DNA of 6,131 nt from Actinomycetota bacterium. Its GTDB lineage: Bacteria > Actinomycetota > Actinomycetes > Nanopelagicales > Nanopelagicaceae. The position numbers and the translations under genes were made by a program. The notes under the pieces are model-generated. The model was not told the DNA's origin. It saw only the letters and a list, made by a program, of their open reading frames with translations, and searched no databases. Shown piece after piece: positions 1 to 6,108 of the stretch; positions within the stretch are counted from its first letter, which is position 1, and each line of letters begins with the position of its first letter. Location of the stretch: the NCBI GenBank assembly GCA_947463335.1, contig CANHRF010000063.1, positions 1 to 6,131 of the forward strand, given 5' to 3'.

Positions 1-705
1 CGCGTAAAGGGACTTAAGGGAGTAACAAAGCGAGAAGGTCGTCTGACCTCGAACGGTTTGGTTGTTGCCAAGGTTTCAGGTGAAGTTGGCGTAATGCTTG
101 AACTTAACTGCGAGACAGATTTCGTTGCTAAAGGTGAGCGCTTTATCGCCCTTGGTGATGAACTCGTAGAACACTTGCTTGCCTCAAAGACAGAAACAGT
201 TGAAGCGTTCTTGGCTTCTACTATGTCTAATGGCAAGACCGTTCAATCTGTTATTGATGAAGGCAATGCAACTCTTGGCGAGAAGATCGAAATCCGCAAC
301 GTTGCTGTAGTAACTGGTCCAGTCGGACTTTACCTACATAAGACTTCACCAGATCTACCGCCACAAGTTGGCGTTCTAGTTTCACTCGCTTCAGCAGCAG
401 CTGAAATTGGTAAAGATGTTGCTCAGCACATTGCGGCATTCGCGCCAAAGTTCGTGCATCGCGATGATGTTCCAGCTGATTTGATCGAGAACGAGCGTCG
501 CATCGCAGAAGAGACCGCCCGTGAAGAAGGCAAGCCTGAGGCCTCCCTGTCCAAGATCGTAGAAGGTCGCGTCACCGGTTTCGTCAAGGAAGTTTCCTTG
601 TTGGAGCAGGCATTCGCGAAGGATGCGAAGAAGTCGGTCAAACAAATCCTCGATGAAGCAGGAACCGCCGTCAAAGCATTCCACCGTTTCCGCGTAGGTC
701 AGTAA
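1..705 (+). CDS. tsf: Elongation factor Ts (EF-Ts), 3' part, cut by the window start
   Basis: EF-Ts is the cytoplasmic nucleotide-exchange factor that releases GDP from EF-Tu. The reading frame is open from base 1, giving 234 visible residues. About 40 N-terminal residues (the UBA-like EF-Tu-binding domain) are missing compared with the family's usual 270-280, so the gene begins outside the window. The TTG at 58 is an internal Leu codon, not a start: the upstream codons already read as EF-Ts ([10 protein letters not shown]). The hallmark TDFV (bases 115-126), which in the E. coli complex inserts into EF-Tu and disturbs its Mg2+ site, is intact within [11 protein letters not shown]. The later stretch [14 protein letters not shown], the segment [19 protein letters not shown] and the C-terminal FHRFRVGQ fit the dimerisation and C-terminal parts of actinobacterial EF-Ts, so the 3' end is complete. 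rpsB would normally lie just upstream (family knowledge, not seen). The identification is firm. Confidence 0.96.
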   Translation, partial: RVKGLKGVTKREGRLTSNGLVVAKVSGEVGVMLELNCETDFVAKGERFIALGDELVEHLLASKTETVEAFLASTMSNGKTVQSVIDEGNATLGEKIEIRNVAVVTGPVGLYLHKTSPDLPPQVGVLVSLASAAAEIGKDVAQHIAAFAPKFVHRDDVPADLIENERRIAEETAREEGKPEASLSKIVEGRVTGFVKEVSLLEQAFAKDAKKSVKQILDEAGTAVKAFHRFRVGQ

Positions 706-725
706 ACTAAGAACTCTAAGTAGAA

Positions 726-775
726 AAGGAGCACCCATGCCCGGTACAAGAGGAACGTATCGGCGGGTGCTCCTT
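726..775 (+). promoter_or_regulatory. Long hairpin enclosing the pyrH Shine-Dalgarno and start codon
   Basis: AAGGAGCACCC (726-736), which contains the pyrH Shine-Dalgarno, is perfectly complementary to GGGTGCTCCTT (765-775) in pyrH codons 10-13. Between these arms, CCGGTAC (741-747) can pair with GTATCGG (757-763), with one G-U pair, leaving a 9-base loop. The start codon (737-739) would sit in the internal loop between the two helices. The complementarity is seen directly. That it controls translation or couples pyrH to tsf translation is inference, because the right arm also encodes the conserved RVLL residues. Confidence 0.55.
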
Positions 776-1459
776 AAACTTTCTGGCGAAGTTTTCGGCG
801 GAGAAAAAGGCATTGGCGTAGATATCAATGTAATGCGCGATGTGGCAAAGCAGATTAAAGATGTTGTTAAAGGTGGAGTACAACTCGCAGTTGTCGTCGG
901 TGGTGGAAATTACTTCCGTGGCGCAGAACTACAACAAGTCGGTATGGATCGCGCTCGCGCAGACTATATGGGAATGCTCGGAACAGTTATGAACTGTTTA
1001 GCGCTCCAAGATTTTCTAGAAAAAGAAGGCGTTGATACTCGCGTTCAGACTGCGATCACCATGGGTCAAGTTGCAGAACCATATATTCCACGTCGCGCGA
1101 TCCGCCACTTAGAAAAAGGTCGAGTAGTTATCTTTGGTGCTGGCGCAGGTATGCCATTCTTCACAACAGATACAGTCGCTGCACAGCGCGCACTTGAAAT
1201 TGGTTCCGAGGCTCTTCTCCTGGCAAAGAGCGGAGTCGATGGCGTTTACAGCGCAGACCCAAAGAAGGATCCTAAGGCGACTAAATTCGATTCAATTTCA
1301 TATGATGAAGTTCTCTCTAAGTCGCTAGCAGTAGCAGATGCCGCTGCCTTTAGCCTTTGTCGCGAAAATCAATTGCCAATTATCGTCTTTGATTTAATGT
1401 CACAAGGAAATATCGGACGTGCAGTGCGCGGTGAAAAGATCGGAACTTTAGTTTCATAA
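737..1459 (+). CDS. pyrH: Uridylate kinase (UMP kinase)
   Basis: PyrH uses ATP to phosphorylate UMP to UDP, the shared step towards UTP, CTP and UDP-sugars; it is a cytoplasmic hexamer of the amino acid kinase fold. The 240-residue protein has the usual family length. Visible motifs are KLSGE (14-18), GGGNYFRG (55-62), the segment [13 protein letters not shown] (74-86), [13 protein letters not shown] (134-146; the G-M-P form is usual in actinobacteria where proteobacteria have G-N-P), [12 protein letters not shown] (164-175) and PIIVFDL near the C-terminus. The ATG at 737 follows AGGAG at 727-731 and puts KLSGE at the expected distance from the N-terminus. The gene lies 31 bases after tsf and 50 before frr, the conserved order. 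The Shine-Dalgarno falls inside a predicted strong hairpin (separate entry), so initiation may be controlled. No key residue is missing. Confidence 0.97.
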   Translation: MPGTRGTYRRVLLKLSGEVFGGEKGIGVDINVMRDVAKQIKDVVKGGVQLAVVVGGGNYFRGAELQQVGMDRARADYMGMLGTVMNCLALQDFLEKEGVDTRVQTAITMGQVAEPYIPRRAIRHLEKGRVVIFGAGAGMPFFTTDTVAAQRALEIGSEALLLAKSGVDGVYSADPKKDPKATKFDSISYDEVLSKSLAVADAAAFSLCRENQLPIIVFDLMSQGNIGRAVRGEKIGTLVS

Positions 1460-1475
1460 CTTGCCACTTGGCAAG
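1460..1475 (+). other. Short perfect palindrome between pyrH and frr
   Basis: CTTGCCA-CT-TGGCAAG begins directly after the pyrH TAA stop. As RNA it forms a 6-7 bp stem with a very small loop. No T-run follows (the next bases are GTTGAGAAG), so it is not a canonical intrinsic terminator. A role as an mRNA processing or stabilising hairpin, or as a weak pause, is possible but unproven. The frr Shine-Dalgarno lies 20 bases downstream and is not covered by it. Confidence 0.4.
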
Positions 1476-1509
1476 GTTGAGAAGATTTACAACTTAGAGG
1501 AGTTAGAAA

Positions 1510-2073
1510 ATGGCAGATGTAGCAAGTGCTCTAGCCGATGCGCAGAGCAAGATGGATAAGGCAGTTGAAGTAGCTAAAGATGACTTCGCGACTATCCGCA
1601 CAGGCCGTGCTCACCCAGCGCTCTTTAACAAGATCATGGTTGATTACTACGGCACTTACACACCACTTTCACAATTAGCAACAATCCAAATTCCTGAAGC
1701 TCGCCTAGCGATAGTTTCACCATTTGATAAAGGCGCAATGGCTGGTATCGAAAAGGCGATTCGCGAATCAGATTTAGGGGTAAATCCCGGCAATGATGGC
1801 GTTGTAATTCGCGTTGCCCTGCCGCAACTTTCTGAAGAACGCCGTAAGGATTACATCAAAGTAGCAAAGGGTAAGGCGGAAGATTCCAAAGTTTCTATCC
1901 GCAATATCCGCCGCGCTGCCAAGGAATTGATGGAGAAGTTAGAGAAAGATGGCGATATCGGTAAAGACGATCTAGCGCGTGGTGAAAAGGAACTTGAAAA
2001 AGTAACTTCTGAGCACGTCTTAAAGATTGATGATCTGCTAAAGCATAAGGAGGCCGAGCTCCTAGAAGTCTAG
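1510..2073 (+). CDS. frr: Ribosome recycling factor (RRF)
   Basis: RRF works with EF-G to split the post-termination ribosome and free it for a new round. The protein has 187 residues (about 185 is usual). It begins with the amphipathic domain I helix (KMDKAVEVAKDDFATIRTGRAHP, residues 14-36) carrying the near-invariant RTGRA. The domain II segment YYGTYTPLSQLATI (46-59) follows, then VNPGNDGVVIRVALPQLSEERR (91-112), and the charged domain I helices including VSIRNIRR (128-135), whose arginines contact 23S rRNA in known RRFs. The ATG at 1510 follows AGAGGAG (1496-1502) with 7-base spacing. frr sits between pyrH and cdsA as in most bacteria. Its TAG stop lies in a small hairpin, and it shares a reading frame with cdsA, separated by that stop and six codons. 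Confidence 0.97.
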   Translation: MADVASALADAQSKMDKAVEVAKDDFATIRTGRAHPALFNKIMVDYYGTYTPLSQLATIQIPEARLAIVSPFDKGAMAGIEKAIRESDLGVNPGNDGVVIRVALPQLSEERRKDYIKVAKGKAEDSKVSIRNIRRAAKELMEKLEKDGDIGKDDLARGEKELEKVTSEHVLKIDDLLKHKEAELLEV

Positions 2074-2075
2074 GA
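2048..2075 (+). other. Two overlapping, mutually exclusive hairpins at the frr stop codon
   Basis: AGGAG (2048-2052) pairs with CTCCT (2059-2063) across a 6-base loop. TCCTAG (2060-2065) pairs with CTAGGA (2070-2075) across an AAGT tetraloop, holding the frr stop codon (2071-2073) in its 3' arm. The two stems share bases 2060-2063 and cannot form together. A ribosome finishing frr would melt both. Any effect on cdsA translation is speculation. Stems of 5-6 bp also arise often by chance. Confidence 0.3.
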
Positions 2076-2091
2076 ATTCGCCCAAACCTTT

Positions 2092-2952
2092 ATGTCTGAT
2101 CTACATTCGATTAATGAAGCGATAAATAAGCGCGCTGGCCGCAAATTGCTGCCATCTATCTTTGTCTCACTTTTCTTAATCGGACTAGTCTGGTTTGCAC
2201 TTGCCTACGAGCGGATAATTTTTGCAGGACTAGTCACTGTCGCGGTGGTGCTTGGCATTCGCGAATTAAATAAAGCGTTTTCTGCAAATTCAATTGATAT
2301 CCCACTCTGGTCGCTAACCACTGCAGCAGTTGGTTTGTGCGCATCTACTTGGTTTGGCGGAATCTCCGGCTTGGCGGTTGCTACGGCGATCGCGCTTCCT
2401 TGTTTATTGGTCCTACTTCTTCCGCGGGGAGTAGATAACTTTGTTAAGACTGCGTCAGCCTCATCTCTGGCGCTTATTTATCTACCATTTCTCGCCGGCT
2501 TCTTAATCTTGCTGGCACGTCCAAGCAATGGTTTAGAACGCGTTATGACATTCGTGGTTCTAGTCGGCTGCAATGACACCTTTGCCTATCTAACCGGTGT
2601 CTTATTTGGAAAGCATCCCCTTGCGCCAAAGATCAGTCCTAAGAAAACTATCGAGGGCGTTATTGGCTCACTTATTTTTACAATCTTAGGTGGAGCAATT
2701 GCCTTCCATTACATAATGGAATCAGATTGGTGGCTAGGCGCATTGGCTGGATTGCTAACTGTCTTTACGGCAACATCTGGCGATTTAATTGAATCAGCGT
2801 TAAAGCGCGATATGGCTATCAAAGATATGGGTAATTTACTGCCCGGCCACGGTGGAATTATGGATCGCTTAGATTCAGTGTTATTTGCTGCTCCGGCGCT
2901 CTGGTTAGAGCTGGAAGTAGTGCGCCGCGCCCAAGATTCCGGGCTCCTATGA
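2092..2952 (+). CDS. cdsA: Phosphatidate cytidylyltransferase (CDP-diglyceride synthase)
   Basis: CdsA is an integral membrane enzyme that turns phosphatidate and CTP into CDP-diacylglycerol and pyrophosphate, the precursor of all the cell's phospholipids. The 286 residues contain a series of hydrophobic segments (roughly 20-38, 41-57, 72-90, 92-111, 123-142, 152-172, 191-206, 213-229). The complete family signature spans 235-261: S235, K238-R239, K244-D245, P251, H253-G254-G255, D258-R259 and D261. Other conserved sites are [10 protein letters not shown] (160-169), SPKKTIEG (182-189) and GDLIES just before the signature. The ATG at 2092 gives the expected short cytosolic N-terminus ([10 protein letters not shown]) before the first membrane helix. 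There is no good Shine-Dalgarno; the nearest is AGGAA at 2073-2077, about 14 bases away. Initiation may therefore depend on ribosomes ending frr 18 bases upstream. The gene overlaps rlmN by four bases (ATGA). Confidence 0.96.
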   Translation: MSDLHSINEAINKRAGRKLLPSIFVSLFLIGLVWFALAYERIIFAGLVTVAVVLGIRELNKAFSANSIDIPLWSLTTAAVGLCASTWFGGISGLAVATAIALPCLLVLLLPRGVDNFVKTASASSLALIYLPFLAGFLILLARPSNGLERVMTFVVLVGCNDTFAYLTGVLFGKHPLAPKISPKKTIEGVIGSLIFTILGGAIAFHYIMESDWWLGALAGLLTVFTATSGDLIESALKRDMAIKDMGNLLPGHGGIMDRLDSVLFAAPALWLELEVVRRAQDSGLL

Positions 2953-4079
2953 GTACCCGCCCTGAACAAAATCCAGAACTCAAATTAGTATTTGATGAAC
3001 CAGTACAGAAGAAGAAAGCACCTAAGCATTTAGCAGACCTTGCTCCCGCAGATCGCAAAGCGTGGGCAAAAGAATTAGGTTTTCAACCCTTTCGTGCTGC
3101 ACAAGTAGCAACTCATTACTTCTCACATCTTTCGACAACCCCTGATGAATGGACAGATATTCCAGCAGGGGAGCGCCAAACGATTGCGGAAGCTTTAACC
3201 CCAAAGTTAATTCAATTAGTAACAACCAGAACAACTGATAACGGTATGACCCGGAAAGATCTTTGGAAGCTACACGATGGCGTTTTAGTTGAATCTGTTT
3301 TGATGCGCTACACAGATCGCGTCACCGTGTGCATCTCATCGCAAGCCGGTTGTGGAATGAATTGCCCGTTCTGCGCGACTGGACAAGCAGGTTTAACTAG
3401 AAATCTCACCGCTGGTGAAATTACCGAACAGATTGTTGCTGCGGCGCGAGCGTGCGCCAGCGGGGAGCTACCAGGTGGAGAAGCGCGCCTTTCTAATATT
3501 GTCTTTATGGGAATGGGCGAACCGCTAGCAAATTACAACGCAGTTGTTCGCACCTTGCATAACATCACAGATCCAAACCCAGATGGGCTAGGAATCAGCG
3601 CCCGTTCAGTAACCGTTTCAACAGTCGGCTTGGTAAATGGCATTGAGAAGTTGATGGATGAAGGAATCAATTGCACCTTAGCCGTTTCTCTCCACACGCC
3701 AGATGATGAGCTACGTGATTCACTTGTCCCAATTAATTCAAGATTTAAGGTTCGCGAAGTGTTGGCTGCCGCTGACGCGTATGAGAAGAAGACTGGACGC
3801 AGATATTCGATTGAGTATGCGCTGATCCGCGATATCAACGACCAATCCTGGAGAGCAGACCTTCTCGGTCGCCTTCTGAAAAGTCGTAATGCACACGTCA
3901 ACCTAATTCCACTCAATCCGACCCCTGGCTCAAAGTGGACGGCATCGCGGCGCGAGGATGAAGAAGCCTTCGTTCGAATTCTTGAGGGTTACGGAGTACC
4001 GGTAACCGTGCGCGATACTCGAGGGCGCGAAATTGATGGCGCCTGCGGACAGTTGGCAGCAGCGGAAAAGAGTAAATAG
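2949..4079 (+). CDS. rlmN: Dual-specificity RNA methyltransferase RlmN (23S rRNA A2503 / tRNA A37 C2-methylation)
   Basis: RlmN is a radical SAM enzyme that methylates C2 of A2503 in 23S rRNA and of A37 in some tRNAs, tuning peptidyl-transferase function and accuracy. The protein has 376 residues. The [4Fe-4S] motif CGMNCPFC supplies C135, C139 and C142. C128 lies seven residues before it, as C118 does in E. coli RlmN, and C366 in GACGQLA matches the methyl-carrying C355. GMGEPLANY (188-196) is the SAM-binding GEP-type motif, and [11 protein letters not shown] (318-328) is the usual C-terminal strand. All catalytic cysteines are therefore present. The N-terminus (LVFDEP, KHLADL, the segment [12 protein letters not shown]) is of actinobacterial type. 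No Shine-Dalgarno precedes the ATG; the start overlaps the cdsA stop as ATGA, which suggests translational coupling. A Cfr resistance enzyme is unlikely given the length and the conserved RlmN-type ends. Confidence 0.97.
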   Translation: MSTRPEQNPELKLVFDEPVQKKKAPKHLADLAPADRKAWAKELGFQPFRAAQVATHYFSHLSTTPDEWTDIPAGERQTIAEALTPKLIQLVTTRTTDNGMTRKDLWKLHDGVLVESVLMRYTDRVTVCISSQAGCGMNCPFCATGQAGLTRNLTAGEITEQIVAAARACASGELPGGEARLSNIVFMGMGEPLANYNAVVRTLHNITDPNPDGLGISARSVTVSTVGLVNGIEKLMDEGINCTLAVSLHTPDDELRDSLVPINSRFKVREVLAAADAYEKKTGRRYSIEYALIRDINDQSWRADLLGRLLKSRNAHVNLIPLNPTPGSKWTASRREDEEAFVRILEGYGVPVTVRDTRGREIDGACGQLAAAEKSK

Positions 4080-4089
4080 ACTCAACCGC

Positions 4090-4560
4090 ATGAGCATTCA
4101 AGAGTCAGCGGCGGCGTATGAATCAGCGACACAGTATTTTTTAAATCTGGCGCGGGGCGTTACTCAAGATCTGCTCGATGTAAAAAATCCAGAAGGATGG
4201 TCTGCACGTCAGATAATTCATCACTTGGCAGATTCAGAAACACAATCTTACGCGCGACTACGTCGCTTAGTCGCTGAACCAGAAGGCTCTTTAATTCAAG
4301 GTTACGACGAAAATCTTTGGGCAACTGCTCCCCAACTGGGTTACGAAAGCGCACCTGTTGAAAATTCGATCGCAATTTTTGCAGCGGTTCGCGCTGGTTC
4401 ACTCGATGTTATTAAACGTCTAGAGGAAGCCGATCTCGAAAAGTCTGGGGTTCATTCTGAGGCAGGTCATTACACAATTGCTAAATGGCTAACTAGTTAT
4501 ACAAATCATCCAAAAGATCACGGTGATCAATTGGTCCGCGCAGTGAAAGGTCAGAACTAG
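4090..4560 (+). CDS. DinB/YfiT-like putative metal-dependent protein
   Basis: This 156-residue protein resembles the DinB_2/YfiT branch of the DinB four-helix-bundle superfamily, whose members bind a divalent metal through three histidines; some use thiol cofactors such as bacillithiol or mycothiol. Visible hallmarks are WSARQIIHHLADSE (37-50) with H45 as the likely first ligand, GYDENLWA (71-78, like the YDE..WA of YfiT), HSEAGHYTIAKWL (122-134) and NHPKDHGDQL (139-148). The last gives H140-x3-H144, the HxxxH of the last helix. The reaction and substrate are unknown. I chose ATG 4090 over the in-frame ATG at 4033, which would overlap rlmN by 47 bases and add 19 residues ([13 protein letters not shown]...) with no family likeness. 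No clear Shine-Dalgarno is seen. The gene starts 10 bases after rlmN and ends two bases before the aldehyde dehydrogenase, so it is probably cotranscribed with both. Confidence 0.8.
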   Translation: MSIQESAAAYESATQYFLNLARGVTQDLLDVKNPEGWSARQIIHHLADSETQSYARLRRLVAEPEGSLIQGYDENLWATAPQLGYESAPVENSIAIFAAVRAGSLDVIKRLEEADLEKSGVHSEAGHYTIAKWLTSYTNHPKDHGDQLVRAVKGQN

Positions 4561-4562
4561 AG

Positions 4563-5990
4563 ATGAAGAAGTTGCAGAACTTTGTAAACGGCAAATTGGT
4601 TGATTCGACCTCAGGGGCGGTCACCACACTCATTAATCCTGCTACTGGCCAGGCCTTCGCAACTGCGCCGAATTCCAACGCTGCCGATGTTGATAAAGCT
4701 ATGAGCGCTGCCGAGAACGCCTTTACACAATGGCGTGATTCAACTCCTTCAGAGCGCCAACGCGCACTTTTGAAAATTGCCGATGCGATCGAATCTCGCG
4801 CTGATGAAATCATTGCGATTGAATCCGAAAACTGCGGAAAGCCAATGGGGCTAACTGCTTCTGAGGAAGTTCCTCCAATGATCGATCAGATCCGCTTCTT
4901 TGCAGGGGCTGCACGAAATCTTGAAGGTAAGTCTGCTGGTGAATATATGAAGGGAATGACCTCATTTATTCGTCGTGAGCCAGTTGGCGTCTGCGGCCAA
5001 GTAACACCGTGTAATTATCCAATGATGATGGCGGTCTGGAAATGGGCACCGGCAATTGCCGCGGGAAATACCGTTGTCTTAAAACCTAGCGATACGACTC
5101 CAGCTTCCACTGTATTTATGGCAGAGATAATGGGTGAATTTCTACCTGATGGCGTCATCAATGTTCTCTGTGGTGAGCGCGAAACAGGAAAAGCAGTTGT
5201 TGAGCACGCAACTCCTGCAATGGTCTCAATTACCGGATCAGTTCGCGCGGGAATGGAAGTTGCAGGTAGCGCTGCCAAGCAGTTAAAGCGCGTTCACTTA
5301 GAACTCGGTGGTAAAGCACCAGTTGTTGTTTTCAATGATGCCGATCTAGAAGCAGCCGCTGCAGGTATTGCTGTGGCCGGTTTCTTCAACTCTGGTCAGG
5401 ATTGCACCGCCGCAACTCGAGTCTTGGTCCAAGAAGGTGTTTACGAAGAGATGGTGAAGCTACTTGCTAACCAAGCGACAAACGAGATCGCAGTTGGAGC
5501 GCCAAATGAAGATGTCTTGGTTGGACCAGTAAATAATGCATCACAATTTGATCGCGTTAAAGGCTTCCTCAATCGCGTTCCATCACATGCGCGCGTTGTT
5601 GCCGGGGGAGCAGCCCTAGATCGCGCTGGTTACTTCATCGCTCCAACTGTGATCGCAGACCTGCGTCAGCAAGATGAACATATTCAATCTGAGATTTTCG
5701 GACCAGTCATAACGATCCAGAAATTTAAGGATGAAGCCGAGGCGGTCGCCCTTTCAAATGGCGTCGAATATGGTCTGGCTTCCTCAGTCTGGACTAAGGA
5801 TCACGGCACCGCGATGCGAATGGCCAAGGCCTTTGACTTCGGTTGTGTCTGGATCAATACCCACATCCCTATCGTCGCTGAGATGCCACATGGAGGCTTC
5901 AAGCGCTCGGGATATGGCAAGGACCTATCTAGCTATGGATTCGAGGATTACACCCGAATCAAGCATGTGATGACCAACCTAAACGGGTAA
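4563..5990 (+). CDS. patD: Aminobutyraldehyde dehydrogenase (NAD-dependent aldehyde dehydrogenase, PatD-like)
   Basis: This enzyme oxidises 4-aminobutanal (from putrescine) to 4-aminobutyrate (GABA) with NAD+, in cytoplasmic polyamine breakdown. Its 475 residues match the length of E. coli PatD (474). Seen in order: the N-terminal QNFVNGKLVDS and INPATGQAFATAP, the PatD-like PMIDQIRFFAGAARNLEG (105-122), VVLKPSD (171-177), the Rossmann-fold SITGSVRAG (222-230), HLELGGKAP with catalytic E247 (245-253), FFNSGQDCTAATRV with nucleophile C281, and EIFGPV (377-382). The conserved end follows, WINTHIPIVAEMPHGGFKRSG. The catalytic Asn N151 is present. Odd: the residue before it is Cys150 (TGT, 5010-5012) where the family has Trp (TPWNYP). 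The start at 4563 is two bases after the preceding stop; only AAAGG (4546-4550) could serve as Shine-Dalgarno. Specificity for aminobutanal over other amino-aldehydes or betaine aldehyde is inferred from likeness alone. Confidence 0.9.
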   Translation: MKKLQNFVNGKLVDSTSGAVTTLINPATGQAFATAPNSNAADVDKAMSAAENAFTQWRDSTPSERQRALLKIADAIESRADEIIAIESENCGKPMGLTASEEVPPMIDQIRFFAGAARNLEGKSAGEYMKGMTSFIRREPVGVCGQVTPCNYPMMMAVWKWAPAIAAGNTVVLKPSDTTPASTVFMAEIMGEFLPDGVINVLCGERETGKAVVEHATPAMVSITGSVRAGMEVAGSAAKQLKRVHLELGGKAPVVVFNDADLEAAAAGIAVAGFFNSGQDCTAATRVLVQEGVYEEMVKLLANQATNEIAVGAPNEDVLVGPVNNASQFDRVKGFLNRVPSHARVVAGGAALDRAGYFIAPTVIADLRQQDEHIQSEIFGPVITIQKFKDEAEAVALSNGVEYGLASSVWTKDHGTAMRMAKAFDFGCVWINTHIPIVAEMPHGGFKRSGYGKDLSSYGFEDYTRIKHVMTNLNG

Positions 5991-6008
5991 AAATTTCTCC
6001 AAATTTTT
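5989..6008 (+). terminator. Possible weak terminator: all-A/T hairpin at the patD stop codon
   Basis: AAAAATTT (5989-5996) and AAATTTTT (6001-6008) are perfect complements around a CTCC loop, ending in five T. The shape resembles an intrinsic terminator, but the stem contains no G-C pair and would be weak, so it may only cause pausing. It begins within the patD TAA stop and is the only terminator-like element before the promoter of the next gene. Confidence 0.3.
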
Positions 6009-6015
6009 GCTAAAT

Positions 6016-6037
6016 CACAGCCAAATTGTTTGGCGTG
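6016..6037. repeat. Inverted repeat upstream of the last gene, possible operator
   Basis: GCCAAA (6020-6025) and TTTGGC (6029-6034) are perfect inverted arms around TTG. CAC (6016-6018) and GTG (6035-6037) extend the symmetry, with one unpaired A at 6019. No T-run follows, so an intrinsic terminator is unlikely. The right arm overlaps the proposed -35 element, which is where a repressor would be expected to bind. The binding protein is unknown. Confidence 0.4.
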
Positions 6038-6059
6038 CGGGGCAAATCAGTTACATAAT
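6030..6059 (+). promoter_or_regulatory. Candidate housekeeping-type promoter for the gene starting at 6109
   Basis: CATAAT (6054-6059) matches five of six bases of the TATAAT -10 consensus. TTGGCG (6030-6035) matches four of six of TTGACA with an 18-base spacer. Transcription would start near 6066, giving an untranslated leader of about 40 bases. This is the one gap over 100 bases in the window, and it precedes a gene with a strong ribosome binding site, which supports a new transcription unit. It has been judged by eye only. Confidence 0.45.
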
Positions 6060-6093
6060 GAGCCCTGCACAACCGTCCCTTGTTCCGGAAAAA

Positions 6094-6099
6094 AAGGAG
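6094..6099 (+). promoter_or_regulatory. Shine-Dalgarno sequence deciding the start at 6109
   Basis: AAGGAG, preceded by an A-run, lies 9 bases before the ATG at 6109. It is much stronger than the sites before cdsA, rlmN, the DinB-like gene or patD, and it supports a real, independently translated gene there. Confidence 0.75.
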
Positions 6100-6108
6100 C
6101 CCATACAC

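Noticed and set aside
58..705. TTG at 58 as the start of tsf
   Set aside because: The 19 codons before it are open in the same frame and already encode EF-Ts sequence ([10 protein letters not shown]), so the gene simply enters from outside the window.
391..828. Long open frame on the minus strand across tsf and the pyrH start (and similar ones at 3533-3916 and 4493-4813)
   Set aside because: They lie opposite strongly conserved genes, encode no recognisable domain and have no sign of their own ribosome binding site or promoter.
1510..2952. frr-cdsA fusion by readthrough, as both share a reading frame
   Set aside because: Both proteins have normal ends, and a soluble ribosome factor fused to a membrane enzyme makes no functional sense. 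With one chance in three of sharing a frame, this is coincidence.
2949..4079. Cfr-type antibiotic-resistance methyltransferase
   Set aside because: The RlmN-type N- and C-terminal regions, length and genomic place beside cdsA fit housekeeping RlmN.
4033..4089. Earlier in-frame ATG as the start of the DinB-like gene
   Set aside because: It would overlap rlmN by 47 bases and add 19 residues with no likeness to the family, translated from rlmN's conserved 3' end in another frame.
5989..6037. A strong intrinsic terminator after patD
   Set aside because: The first hairpin has only A-T pairs and the second lacks a T-run, so neither is a convincing terminator; kept only as low-confidence entries.
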